From contig NZ_RXNV01000002.1 in the NCBI RefSeq assembly GCF_003966265.1, positions 124,001 to 188,000 of the forward strand: a DNA stretch of 64,000 nt, in the 5' to 3' direction. This stretch comes from Shewanella atlantica. Its GTDB lineage: Bacteria; Pseudomonadota; Gammaproteobacteria; Enterobacterales; Shewanellaceae. Made by a program: the position numbers and the translations under genes. The stretch's first letter is position 1. Every line of letters begins with the position of its first letter. Below are positions 56,097 through 64,000 of the stretch, piece after piece. Under the pieces are notes generated by a model. The model worked only from the letters and a program-made list of their open reading frames with translations. It was not told the origin of the DNA and did no database searches.

Positions 56097-56807
56097 GTGA
56101 AATCAAACTCACCTTTACAACTATCATTACCGGTACACCTGCCTGATGATGAAACATTTAATAGTTATTATCCAGCAGCGGGTAATGACGAACTAATTCA
56201 AAGCCTGCAAGCCTGTGCCGAAGGACGGGCAGATAGAAGCGTTTTCTTATGGGGACCGGTCAAGTCGGGTAGAACACACCTTATGCATGCAGCCTGTGCT
56301 CATGCAAATGATCTGGAGCGAAGTAGCTTTTATCTACCATTAGGAATTCATGCGAGCATATCGCCTGTGCTTCTGGAAGGTCTGGAGCAGCTCGATCTTA
56401 TCTGTATTGACGATGTCGATGCCATTGCGGGTCACCCTCTCTGGGAAGAGGCTATTTTTGATCTTTATAATCGCGTTTTAGAGCACGATAATTGTTCCCT
56501 GATTGTTAGTGCGAGCGTTTCCCCAACTGACTCAGGTTTTGCTCTGCCCGATCTAGTATCTCGTATGCAGTGGGGCTTGAATTATCAATTGCAGCCCATG
56601 GCCGATGATGAGAAGTTAGCCGCATTACAACGACGGGCTGCAATGCGTGGATTACAGTTACCCGAAGATGTAGGGCGTTTTCTCTTGAACCGTCTGGCAA
56701 GAGACTTAAGAACCTTGTTTGATGTGTTAGACAGGCTGGACAAAGACTCACTCGTTCATCAGCGAAAGTTAACTATCCCCTTCGTAAAAGAGATGCTCAG
56801 GCTGTAG
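56097..56807 (+). CDS. hda: DnaA regulatory inactivator Hda
   Basis: The 236-residue AAA+ protein has LPDDETFNSYYPAAGN at the N terminus, a P-loop-like GPVKSGRTHLMH and DLICIDDVDAI (Walker B). With the sliding clamp it stimulates hydrolysis of ATP-DnaA to prevent re-initiation. QLSLPVHLPDD is the N-terminal clamp-binding motif. The start is GTG 56097, consistent with family length. Confidence 0.95.
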   Translation: MKSNSPLQLSLPVHLPDDETFNSYYPAAGNDELIQSLQACAEGRADRSVFLWGPVKSGRTHLMHAACAHANDLERSSFYLPLGIHASISPVLLEGLEQLDLICIDDVDAIAGHPLWEEAIFDLYNRVLEHDNCSLIVSASVSPTDSGFALPDLVSRMQWGLNYQLQPMADDEKLAALQRRAAMRGLQLPEDVGRFLLNRLARDLRTLFDVLDRLDKDSLVHQRKLTIPFVKEMLRL

Positions 56808-56922
56808 CGCTTGCAAGTCATGCCTTCGTAGCTGAGCCTAGGCAGTTAGCGTAACTAGTTTTAAAGCGCGACTCACATTGAGTTGCGCTTTTGAGACTTT
56901 CAGTTGAGCTTCGTTTTAGCCA

Positions 56923-58860
56923 TTATCTCTCGTTATCAGTTGTCTTATGTCTGTCGCCGCTAACTCTGAGTTCCGGTATCACTCTCAGCGGTTGATTATC
57001 GTTCGGTGCCTGTCTTGAGTGTCGCTCAGACTCTGATGACAGTGATAGAACCGGTGAAATTGTTAAGTTATCTAGCCATGACAAACCTTGGGTCATCTCG
57101 ATAGGATCAGGAAGCGCCTCAACTAAAGGATCACCATCGAGTTCAGGTAATATTTCATCAATCACAAATGCTGCTCTGGCTTGGATCGTATCCTCAGCTA
57201 TTCGACCTCTCTGCCCCCAATCAACAAGAATGTTACTTGCGGTAGGGCTATTCGGTCTATCCGTTATCCCGACATCACGTAAGATCCCATACCTATGACT
57301 CATCATCGCCTCTTCAAACAGCATCGCCGTATCTTCACGCTTAGTTGAATAAGCGTAATAATCTGTCGCCCTGTCTGTTGAGAAGAATTGTGTAATATCC
57401 GCAGGCATGTAGGCTTTCTGAATCGCCGTAGCCGAATGACCACGAAAGCTGACATTAGCCAGAGATGTGAGCTCATCACTGTACAGTGGATATTGAGCTG
57501 TGACCCGATCCGACACTAATTCACCTGCTTGGGATCTTCTATTGTAATGTTCGAGTAAGGTGCCGCCTTCGATGGTATCGTGTACAGAACGCGGAAAGAA
57601 ATCATTTGCATGGCCGAGTTCATGATAAAGGAGTGATGAAAGCTCCGGGGCCAATTCTGCCATGGTCCGATCGGCACGGTTTTCTCGTGGCACACTGTAA
57701 GAGACATATTGGTTATTCTTGACATAGCGCCAAGGCATAATAAATTTTAACTCATTACCGAATAGGGTTCGGTAGTCAGCGGCCTCATTGATGACGTCAC
57801 GTTCCTGGGCAAGTAACCAAAGATCATTTGGATCCAGATAGATAGCCCCGGTTAAGGCCCAATAGAAAGAGGGGCGAATATCGTAACTAATCACGACTGC
57901 CGTTACCGATTGCAATAGTCTGGAAAAGTCACTATCAGGATCCATTTCATTCAGAAAAGCCTCAAAATTTTCCCCCATCCATTGATGAGAAACCAGTAAT
58001 CGGTCTAAGATTTTATCTCTCTCAGATAGTGCTTGTATCTGTCCAATCAATGGTAACTGCTCGATGCTACAAGGTGCGGTTAGCTGGTTAGAGTAAACAC
58101 ATGCTTTAAGGCTTTCGGCATACGGGCTGCCGCCTTTGTAGGGATGGGTTCTGGCTATCGGTTTATCAAAATACTCAGAGGTGATAACTTTTTCATGGGT
58201 AATCAGCGCGGTGACATCTGAAGATGTTTGAATTCCTGCAATAGTGGCGGTCGCTCTAAGCCGGCTTATAGTATCAGTGTTTACCTCTGGCGCAATGAAT
58301 TGCGGGCTTTCGATGTTACTGGTATCGAGATCAAGATCCGGGCCCGCGGCGATACACCAGCTTAAGTCAGATGGGATCTGATCATTGACTCTATCGACTC
58401 TGAAGCTAACGTTATTTCCCTCTACGACCTGATGATCCGAGCGAACATTTAACCTATTTACCCGCCCATCCGAAATAGTTAATTCAATATCTTGCTCTAA
58501 TGAAATCTCAATGCCGCTAACGGTCACAGAGAAAGTATAACTCCCCGGCTTTGTTGCCTGAAACGCTAAAACAGGGCTCTTTATCGATTTTAAAATAAGA
58601 GCCGGGCCTGTTAACTGTTGCCAGTTAAAGTTTAAGCCGTCGCTATCCTGGTTGTTTATTCTTGCGATGATGGCTGCCGACTGATTAATCTGATATTCCT
58701 GCTCAACTAAAAACTCTAAATCTGATTCAGTTTCTACACTTGTGAACTGTGATGGCTGTTCACAACGGGGAAGGGCAGGTATGGAGTCCTTGCTATCAGA
58801 GCCACCACAGGCTGATAAGGATAATATACTGACTAATATGATTGTTTTTACAGTATTCAT
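56923..58860 (-). CDS. Putative zinc-dependent lipoprotein with HELGH motif
   Basis: This 645-residue predicted lipoprotein (lipobox LSAC, Cys at 18) has an N-terminal region of Ig/PKD-like segments (about 30-220) and a C-terminal part with a HELGH zinc motif (H413-E414-x-x-H417). A further conserved-looking FEEAMM (E516/E517) about 100 residues later could supply the third ligand. It looks like a gluzincin-type metallopeptidase, but no named family is recognised. It lies alone, convergent with hda. Confidence 0.65.
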   Translation of the reverse strand: MNTVKTIILVSILSLSACGGSDSKDSIPALPRCEQPSQFTSVETESDLEFLVEQEYQINQSAAIIARINNQDSDGLNFNWQQLTGPALILKSIKSPVLAFQATKPGSYTFSVTVSGIEISLEQDIELTISDGRVNRLNVRSDHQVVEGNNVSFRVDRVNDQIPSDLSWCIAAGPDLDLDTSNIESPQFIAPEVNTDTISRLRATATIAGIQTSSDVTALITHEKVITSEYFDKPIARTHPYKGGSPYAESLKACVYSNQLTAPCSIEQLPLIGQIQALSERDKILDRLLVSHQWMGENFEAFLNEMDPDSDFSRLLQSVTAVVISYDIRPSFYWALTGAIYLDPNDLWLLAQERDVINEAADYRTLFGNELKFIMPWRYVKNNQYVSYSVPRENRADRTMAELAPELSSLLYHELGHANDFFPRSVHDTIEGGTLLEHYNRRSQAGELVSDRVTAQYPLYSDELTSLANVSFRGHSATAIQKAYMPADITQFFSTDRATDYYAYSTKREDTAMLFEEAMMSHRYGILRDVGITDRPNSPTASNILVDWGQRGRIAEDTIQARAAFVIDEILPELDGDPLVEALPDPIEMTQGLSWLDNLTISPVLSLSSESERHSRQAPNDNQPLRVIPELRVSGDRHKTTDNER

Positions 58861-58892
58861 TTCAGATATATCCTTCGAATTATTATTGTGTT

Positions 58893-58906
58893 ACACCGAT
58901 TGGTAT
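58893..58906. repeat. ACACC-nnnn-GGTAT dispersed hairpin (imperfect copy)
   Basis: ACACCGATTGGTAT is the second copy of the dispersed motif, with one arm mismatch. Confidence 0.4.
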
Positions 58907-58998
58907 TGGCTCATCAAAATATAGCACCTAGTTTGGAGTTCTTAAAGTGAAGATATTGTATCCATTAAAAGGGCGGGCGGAGTATGAATTTCTTAATG

Positions 58999-59026
58999 AA
59001 AAAAAGCGCCCTGAGGCGCTTTTTTG
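58999..59026. terminator. Terminator hairpin downstream of the DUF2069 gene
   Basis: AAAAAAGCGCC/GGCGCTTTTTT arms with a CTGA loop lie 17 bases past the minus-strand stop of the DUF2069 gene. The T-rich side reads well in both directions. Confidence 0.85.
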
Positions 59027-59042
59027 TTTGGTACTATTTTTT

Positions 59043-59414
59043 CTACTTCTTTCTCTTTTTTAATCCCAGGCCTAATTCACGACCTCGAATACGAGCGTAA
59101 AAAGGGAATCCAATCAGTAGTGCACCCAGTAGCATGACTTCAGTGAGGGCAAAAATCAGATGTTTGTCAGTCACATAGAGTAAAGTTAACCCATGTAGCA
59201 TATATAAACAGATGATGAAACTTCCCCAAGCATAGGTATAAGGTTTGCCGGTTAATACGCCTTTTAGCGGAAGCAGCAGTGGAATGATCCACAGCGCAGT
59301 GAACACGGGAGAGTATTCGCCCGTTACCCCTTTATTGATGAACCAGGCACTTAATAGAATGACCAGAGTCATATAACCTGCCCGGCATAATTGAAACAAG
59401 GTGTTAGAGCTCAT
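59043..59414 (-). CDS. DUF2069 family membrane protein
   Basis: The 123-residue protein has about four membrane helices and a basic tail (LGLGLKKRKK). DUF2069 proteins are encoded next to an arsenate-reductase-like gene in many gammaproteobacteria, as here (14 bases upstream). Function unknown. Confidence 0.85.
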   Translation of the reverse strand: MSSNTLFQLCRAGYMTLVILLSAWFINKGVTGEYSPVFTALWIIPLLLPLKGVLTGKPYTYAWGSFIICLYMLHGLTLLYVTDKHLIFALTEVMLLGALLIGFPFYARIRGRELGLGLKKRKK

Positions 59415-59428
59415 TAGCTTACCTTAAC

Positions 59429-59779
59429 TTATAATATTGAAAGCACGTTTTCAGGTGGTCGGCCAATGGCGGCTTTGTCATTGGCGAGCACTATTGGACG
59501 CTCCAGCAATTTTGGTGTCTGGATTATAGCCTGGATAAGTTGTGCTTCTGTGAGATCAATATCTGCTAATCCTTGCTCTTTATATTCGGTTTCTTTGGTG
59601 CGCATCAATTCGCGGGCACTGATATTAAGCTTTGCCAATAAGCCTTCGATTTCACTTCTGACTAATGGCGATTTCAGGTACTCCACAACTTGAATTTGAC
59701 AGCCTTGCTCTTGTAGTAACGCCAGAGTCTGACGGCTTTTTGAACAGCGTGGATTGTGGATGATAGTAACTTGAGTCAT
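59429..59779 (-). CDS. yfgD: Arsenate reductase-family protein YfgD
   Basis: The 116-residue thioredoxin-fold protein has the ArsC-type HNPRCSKSRQTLALL site (Cys12) and the RPIVLANDKAAIGRPP segment. The C-terminal ERPIV...GRPPE matches YfgD rather than plasmid ArsC. Arsenate reduction is possible but not assured. It is placed with bepA and perM-type genes, as in E. coli yfgD-yfgC-perM. Confidence 0.9.
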   Translation of the reverse strand: MTQVTIIHNPRCSKSRQTLALLQEQGCQIQVVEYLKSPLVRSEIEGLLAKLNISARELMRTKETEYKEQGLADIDLTEAQLIQAIIQTPKLLERPIVLANDKAAIGRPPENVLSIL

Positions 59780-60083
59780 TGGGTATACATCTTCATGTGA
59801 AATTTGTCGCTATCATACTTCAAAAGGTGAGCAAAGTCACAAAAACCTCCCTAGGGAAATCACTGATAGTTGTATTTTTATTGTGTCTTTCTAGAGGGTT
59901 ATCACAACTTGTCTTGAATGTAGAACGTTTTAAAAAATTCAGCTGGATAGCAGCTTAACTGACGAGCAGGAAAAAGTAGTTGGTATAGTCCAGCCTGGTT
60001 ATTTAAGTTCTTATGCTAAGGTGGTTAGCAACCAACTGCCCGAACCGACGAAAACATCAGTTCGGGTAGCTGGTGGAGTATGA
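59780..60083. other. Intergenic gap with a bepA terminator
   Basis: No gene is seen. A CCCGAAC/GTTCGGG stem (60039-60066) with a long loop lies just past the bepA stop and may be its terminator. Confidence 0.4.
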
Positions 60084-61544
60084 TTATTTTAACTCTTCTA
60101 AGGCTCTGTTTGACTGCTTGAATTGACGGATTCTGGCTTCAATTCTTGCGAGCTGAAGTGGATTGTCGGCAGATAATTTATAAGCAAAGTTTAACTGGTC
60201 GATGGCCCCTTTATAGTCTGCACCCAAGGCCATGGATTCAGCATTAACAAAATGTTCCATCGCCTTATTTCCCGTCTTTTTATAGGCATCTCTGAGTAAA
60301 AATAGCGGGAGTTGATTTTGTTTATCAAGAAAAATCATATCCTCTAACAGAGGTATGGCTTTAGTTGGTTGATCCGACTCAATATAAACATTTGCCAAAT
60401 TGGTATTGACCACTTGCGAGGTGGGCTTTAGTTTTCTCTGGGTTTCCAGCAATGCAATAGCATCATCATTGGCTTGTCTTTGTACCAGCAGATCTGTCTT
60501 AGTATCTATGTAGAATAAATTATTTTTATCTTCTTTAATCAGCTTATCTATGATGCTTTCAGCTTCATCGAAACGCTCGGCTCTAAATAGCGCTAAGGCT
60601 TTCCCATATAGCGCGGCATTTTTAAATGCGTAGCTGCGCTTTTTTAGTTGGGTGTCAAACAATGCTAATGCGGCTTCTTCGCTGTAACTTGAAAATCTAA
60701 CCTGAATACGGGCCTTCGCCAGTTGAAAGTCGATATTATCGGGGATGTATCTGTGAGGATATTGAGTCGCTCGGTTTCTTGCCTCAGTGATACGGGACTC
60801 CGGAAGCGGGTGAGTCAACAGCATTTGCGGAGGCTTAGTCGTAAAGCGGTAACGGGTGGCCAGCTTAGCAAAAAAGTCAGCAGCACCATTTGGGTCAAAA
60901 CCTGCATCGACTAAAATTTGCATCCCGATCCTGTCGGCTTCTTTCTCGTGCAGGCGGGTGTAGTTTATCTTGGCTTGTGTCGCCAATGCCTGTGTCGTTG
61001 CTAACGCCGCCATGCCAGCCTGAGGTGATGCTATAGTCAATAAAATCGCACCTAACATGCTTACCATGGTTGCGGTTGAACTTTTCTCTTGTGCTTCTAA
61101 TGAGCGTGCTAAATGTCGTTGAGTTACGTGAGTTATTTCATGGCCTAATACTGATGCTATCTGACTTTCGTTGTCGGCATTGAGAAATAAACCTGTGTGA
61201 ACGCCCACGTGGCCGCCGAAGAAAGCGAACGCGTTGATCTCATCGTTTCTTAACAGAAAGAAGTAGAAGGGGGTTTTCACACCAGTAGCATGAGCGACGA
61301 GCTTATTGCCTAACTCAGTAAGGTATTGATTCAGGACCGGGTCATTGAGTACAGGAGCCGATGAACGGATAACCCGCATATAGGCGTCACCATATACCGT
61401 CTCTTTCTCGAGACTAAAGGTATTAACGGCGGCGGTTCCAAGATCAGGGAGGTCGTTATTAGCTAGACTCAAAGGCGCGGTTGCACATAAAATAAGTGAC
61501 AATGCACCTGCGAGAAGAGATTTTGGCGAAGTAATTTTACTCAA
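60084..61544 (-). CDS. bepA: Beta-barrel assembly-enhancing protease BepA
   Basis: The 486-residue periplasmic protein has a signal peptide, an M48 metalloprotease domain with HEITH (135-139) and KEADRIGMQI (third ligand), and C-terminal TPR repeats (about 300-480). It degrades or helps fold LptD and BAM substrates. Length matches YfgC. It diverges from the TusA-like gene. Confidence 0.95.
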   Translation of the reverse strand: MSKITSPKSLLAGALSLILCATAPLSLANNDLPDLGTAAVNTFSLEKETVYGDAYMRVIRSSAPVLNDPVLNQYLTELGNKLVAHATGVKTPFYFFLLRNDEINAFAFFGGHVGVHTGLFLNADNESQIASVLGHEITHVTQRHLARSLEAQEKSSTATMVSMLGAILLTIASPQAGMAALATTQALATQAKINYTRLHEKEADRIGMQILVDAGFDPNGAADFFAKLATRYRFTTKPPQMLLTHPLPESRITEARNRATQYPHRYIPDNIDFQLAKARIQVRFSSYSEEAALALFDTQLKKRSYAFKNAALYGKALALFRAERFDEAESIIDKLIKEDKNNLFYIDTKTDLLVQRQANDDAIALLETQRKLKPTSQVVNTNLANVYIESDQPTKAIPLLEDMIFLDKQNQLPLFLLRDAYKKTGNKAMEHFVNAESMALGADYKGAIDQLNFAYKLSADNPLQLARIEARIRQFKQSNRALEELK

Positions 61545-61861
61545 ACTGATCCTTAAATTAGGGCTATGTTGTCCTAAGAAGACAAGCTAAAAATGTTCTG
61601 CAGCATTTTGATTTTACCCGCAGAGTAAGTCTTAATCCATATTTGTTTTAGTATGAGGTACACAGTGAAACAAATGTAAACCTGCGCTCGCTAACTCACT
61701 ATATCAAGCACTAAGCTATAGTTGAAAGCCTGTTTTAATTAACACTTTTTTATGAAACAGTTTAAAACACGGTTTTGTTTCATCCATATCTCTTACTATC
61801 TTATGGCATAACTTGTGGTTTGCCGTGCAACTCAGGATAATGACGTAGGTTTATTCATAGT
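61545..61861. promoter_or_regulatory. Divergent gap between bepA and the TusA-like gene
   Basis: No gene is seen. ATGAAAC/GTTTCAT arms with inner AAAAC/GTTTT stems form a two-part hairpin at 61752-61783, and a GTGAAACAAATG lies near 61663. Regulator unknown. Confidence 0.4.
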
Positions 61862-62092
61862 ATGAATATTATGGTCTCTATCGATTTAACGGCAATACGT
61901 TGTCCATTAGCTTTAGTTAAAGTAAAACTCGCATTAAAACAACTTGAAGATGGAGAGGTACTCAGTGTCTCTTTATCTGACATTGGGTCCAGGCAGGATG
62001 TTCCCCGTTTTTTAAAAAAAGTCGGATATCGGTATTCTGAGGTGTGTAATGATGAGAATATGCTAACAATAAAAATATCTAATCTTCGTTAG
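61862..62092 (+). CDS. TusA family sulfurtransferase-like protein
   Basis: The 76-residue protein has the TusA-type IDLTAIRCPLALVKVKLAL site (Cys14; CPxP is here CPLA) and the fold-typical GEVLSVSLSDIGSRQDVPRF. TusA proteins carry sulfur; the changed CPxP motif leaves the precise role open. It is followed by perM, 30 bases away. Confidence 0.85.
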   Translation: MNIMVSIDLTAIRCPLALVKVKLALKQLEDGEVLSVSLSDIGSRQDVPRFLKKVGYRYSEVCNDENMLTIKISNLR

Positions 62093-62122
62093 AACTAGAA
62101 TGCAAAACTTCAGGAATCTTGA

Positions 62123-63208
62123 ATGTTAAATTTATTAACTACTTGGTATAAAGAGCGATTTAGCGATCCTCAGGCGGTAACCTTAGTTTTTATATTGATG
62201 GGGATTGCCCTGGCAATTTACTTTGCTGGTGGCTTGTTGGCACCATTATTGGTGGCATTAGTGTTGGCCTTTTTACTCGAGTGGCCGGTTGCACAGATGA
62301 TAAAGGTTGGAATGAACCGGACTACTGCAGCCTCGGCGGTACTGGTCTTGTTTATTGGCACTATGTTGCTGATCACCTTCGGTCTGGTTCCCAGTATTTG
62401 GAAGCAGGGTGTTGCATTAATCACCGATCTGCCAACTATGCTGGATAAGGGACTTCATACGGCCCAGAGTTATGTGAATCAGTATCCCCAGTTTGTTAAC
62501 CCTGATCAGCTAGATAGTATGGTGAGTGAGCTCAAGAAGATGCTTGATACTCAGCATCTGCTCGACATCGGTAAGCAGATAATTGGCTATTCGGCTTCTT
62601 TACTCGTATTGATGGTGTACGCAATTTTGGTTCCTTTACTGGTATTTTTCTTTCTAAAAGATAAAGATGAGCTTATAAAGGGCAGTAAGCGGTTTATTCC
62701 GACTAACCGGGAACTTGCTCGTAAAGTTTGGTATGAGATGCATCAGCAGATCTTTAACTATATTCGGGGGAAGGTGATAGAGATCGTTATTATTGGTGGC
62801 GTGAGTTATATTTTCTTTGCCATCATGGATCTCAGATATGCCGCACTGCTTGGCGTGCTGACTGGATTTTCAGTGCTGATCCCTTATGTAGGCGCGACGT
62901 TAGTGACTCTACCCATAGCGCTGGTGGCATTTTTCCAGTGGGGGATAAGTCCTGAATTTGGTTATCTGATGTTAGGGTACGGTATTATTCAAGCCTTGGA
63001 TGGTAACTTACTGGTTCCACTTCTCTTTTCTGATGCGGTCGATCTTCACCCGGTGTTTATTATCGCTGCAGTACTTATCTTCGGTGGTTTATGGGGTGTA
63101 TGGGGAGTCTTCTTCGCGATACCCTTGGCGTCACTGGTGAAGGCGGTGTTAAATGCCTGGCCGACGCCAAACTCTCAAACTAATGGCGTCGAAGTGAAAA
63201 CCGAGTAG
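62123..63208 (+). CDS. perM: AI-2E family transporter PerM
   Basis: The 361-residue protein has about eight membrane segments and the family region YVGATLVTLPIALVAF...GYGIIQALDGNLLVPLLFSDAVDLHPVFII. PerM/YfgO is a putative permease. Adjacency to bepA follows the E. coli yfgO-yfgC arrangement. Confidence 0.92.
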   Translation: MLNLLTTWYKERFSDPQAVTLVFILMGIALAIYFAGGLLAPLLVALVLAFLLEWPVAQMIKVGMNRTTAASAVLVLFIGTMLLITFGLVPSIWKQGVALITDLPTMLDKGLHTAQSYVNQYPQFVNPDQLDSMVSELKKMLDTQHLLDIGKQIIGYSASLLVLMVYAILVPLLVFFFLKDKDELIKGSKRFIPTNRELARKVWYEMHQQIFNYIRGKVIEIVIIGGVSYIFFAIMDLRYAALLGVLTGFSVLIPYVGATLVTLPIALVAFFQWGISPEFGYLMLGYGIIQALDGNLLVPLLFSDAVDLHPVFIIAAVLIFGGLWGVWGVFFAIPLASLVKAVLNAWPTPNSQTNGVEVKTE

Positions 63209-63225
63209 GTTGAACCTATGTGTGG

Positions 63226-63255
63226 TAAAAAAGGGGCTTAGCCCCTTTTTTGTTG
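63226..63255 (+). terminator. Terminator after perM
   Basis: AAAAAAGGGGC/GCCCCTTTTTT arms with a short TTA loop. Confidence 0.92.
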
Positions 63256-63273
63256 ACTCTAAATTCTTACTTT

Positions 63274-63287
63274 ATACCGATTGGTAT
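63274..63287. repeat. ATACC-nnnn-GGTAT dispersed hairpin
   Basis: ATACCGATTGGTAT is a perfect-armed third copy of the dispersed motif, between perM and argP. Confidence 0.5.
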
Positions 63288-63343
63288 TACAGAGGTTATG
63301 TCGCTCTCTCAGCTATAAATTCTGTATATTCCTTACACTGTCA

Positions 63344-64000
63344 TCAACAGAGGGACTGTTTCGCAGTTACCGCCAATGAACGATAGACTATGGTCGTTTG
63401 TTTGGCCTTAATATTCCAGTGTTGCCAATAGAGAGGCACACGCTTCCTTTTCCCCGGGGTTAACTCGACAAGCACGCCTTTTTCAAGTAAAGGTTCTGCT
63501 TGAAGGTGCCCGACCAATCCATACCCTAACCCCTGAATGATGGCATCGAGAAAGCTCTCAGATGAAGGGATTTTGTGTTCGCGCCAACTCCCCGGGGACA
63601 TCTTAAAATATTTACTCAGGTATTTTTCATGCAACTTATCTTTGGTTGAAAAGACAACCGCAGGGGCCTTTTCGAGTGATGTTTGTGAAATATTGATTGG
63701 GAAGTACGCTTGGATAAATTCAGGCGTTGCAACGCACAGGTACTCCATTTCACCCAGGTATTCGCTGCTGCATCCCGCCAGAGGGGCTTGGGTGGTAGTG
63801 ACGCAGCCTACAGCTTCTCCATTTTTCAACAGATTATGGGTATATGATTCATCATCGACAATCAATTCCAATAACCACTGATGGCGCTTAAATACTTCAC
63901 AAAGCGCCGGAAGGAACCAGGTGGCCAGACTGTCGGCATTAACGGCAATTTTCACTATTGTAGGAAGTTTGGGGTTATCGGCGTCCATTTCTACACTTAA
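63344..64000 (-). CDS. argP: LysR-type regulator ArgP, C-terminal part (5' end outside window)
   Basis: The minus-strand frame stays open to the window edge (upstream codons TTA AGT GTA GAA continue in frame), so the N-terminal helix-turn-helix lies outside. The visible 218 residues are a substrate-binding domain with KIAVNADSLATWFLPAL, LVVDDESYTHNLL-type and ELTPGKRKRVPLYWQHW, which match ArgP, the lysine/arginine-responsive regulator that controls argO. Identification is by similarity of these segments to E. coli ArgP. Confidence 0.88.
   Translation of the reverse strand, partial: LSVEMDADNPKLPTIVKIAVNADSLATWFLPALCEVFKRHQWLLELIVDDESYTHNLLKNGEAVGCVTTTQAPLAGCSSEYLGEMEYLCVATPEFIQAYFPINISQTSLEKAPAVVFSTKDKLHEKYLSKYFKMSPGSWREHKIPSSESFLDAIIQGLGYGLVGHLQAEPLLEKGVLVELTPGKRKRVPLYWQHWNIKAKQTTIVYRSLAVTAKQSLC

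Overview
The window looks like chromosome of a marine Shewanella-type gammaproteobacterium. Housekeeping genes keep the enterobacterial order in several blocks: lonH-like/fabA/rmf/zapC/rlmKL/uup; uvrY/uvrC/pgsA/tRNA-Gly-Cys-Leu; ycbB/ycbK; yeaG/yeaH/ycgB; perM/bepA/yfgD. Intergenic DNA is AT-rich, and Shewanella-like extras are present (NAD-GDH of about 180 kDa, DUF3466, DUF2066, an MSHA-type pilin relic). A respiratory reductive dehalogenase pair (rdhA-rdhB) suggests an organohalide-using sediment species such as S. sediminis. That species call is inference; no search was run.

Layout. 1-4044: end of a DUF1329 gene, a YCF48-like beta-propeller protein and an RND/MMPL exporter. 4281-10204: NAD-glutamate dehydrogenase and pyrD. 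10211-10265: six closely phased GATC sites. 10369-20549: zapC, rlmKL, a glutaredoxin-like gene, uup, a DUF3466 gene, rmf, fabA and a Lon-like protease gene. 20774-38492: accessory segment of about 17.6 kb bounded by two identical tRNA-Ser(UGA) genes in direct orientation, each followed by an array of terminator hairpins and decayed tRNA 3' ends; a third, orphan array splits the segment at 30946-31155. Left module: esterase, MscS channel, LysR, MarC, ChaA-type antiporter, alkylsulfatase-like hydrolase. Right module: LysR, FadL/TodX porin, rdhA-rdhB, a zinc-ribbon protein, a LuxR-type regulator, a GFA-family enzyme. 39240-43023: uvrY, uvrC, pgsA and tRNA-Gly, -Cys, -Leu, with decayed tRNA-Gly and tRNA-Leu copies. 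43637-44223: broken pilin gene. 44430-63208: cell-wall enzymes, rplY, the spoVR/yeaH/prkA operon, sodB, grxD, uraA, DUF2066, hda, a HELGH lipoprotein, yfgD, bepA, a TusA-like gene and perM. 63344-64000: argP, cut by the window end.

How it fits together. Most of the window is core metabolism, replication control (hda), translation (rmf, rlmKL, rplY, tRNAs), envelope maintenance and stress response. The parts that stand out are the accessory segment between the tRNA-Ser genes and the repeated pattern in which intact tRNA genes are trailed by progressively decayed 3' copies, often each with its own terminator hairpin. The rdh module, with a hydrophobic-substrate porin and two regulators beside it, reads as a self-contained organohalide uptake and respiration unit; the functional link is inferred from proximity only.
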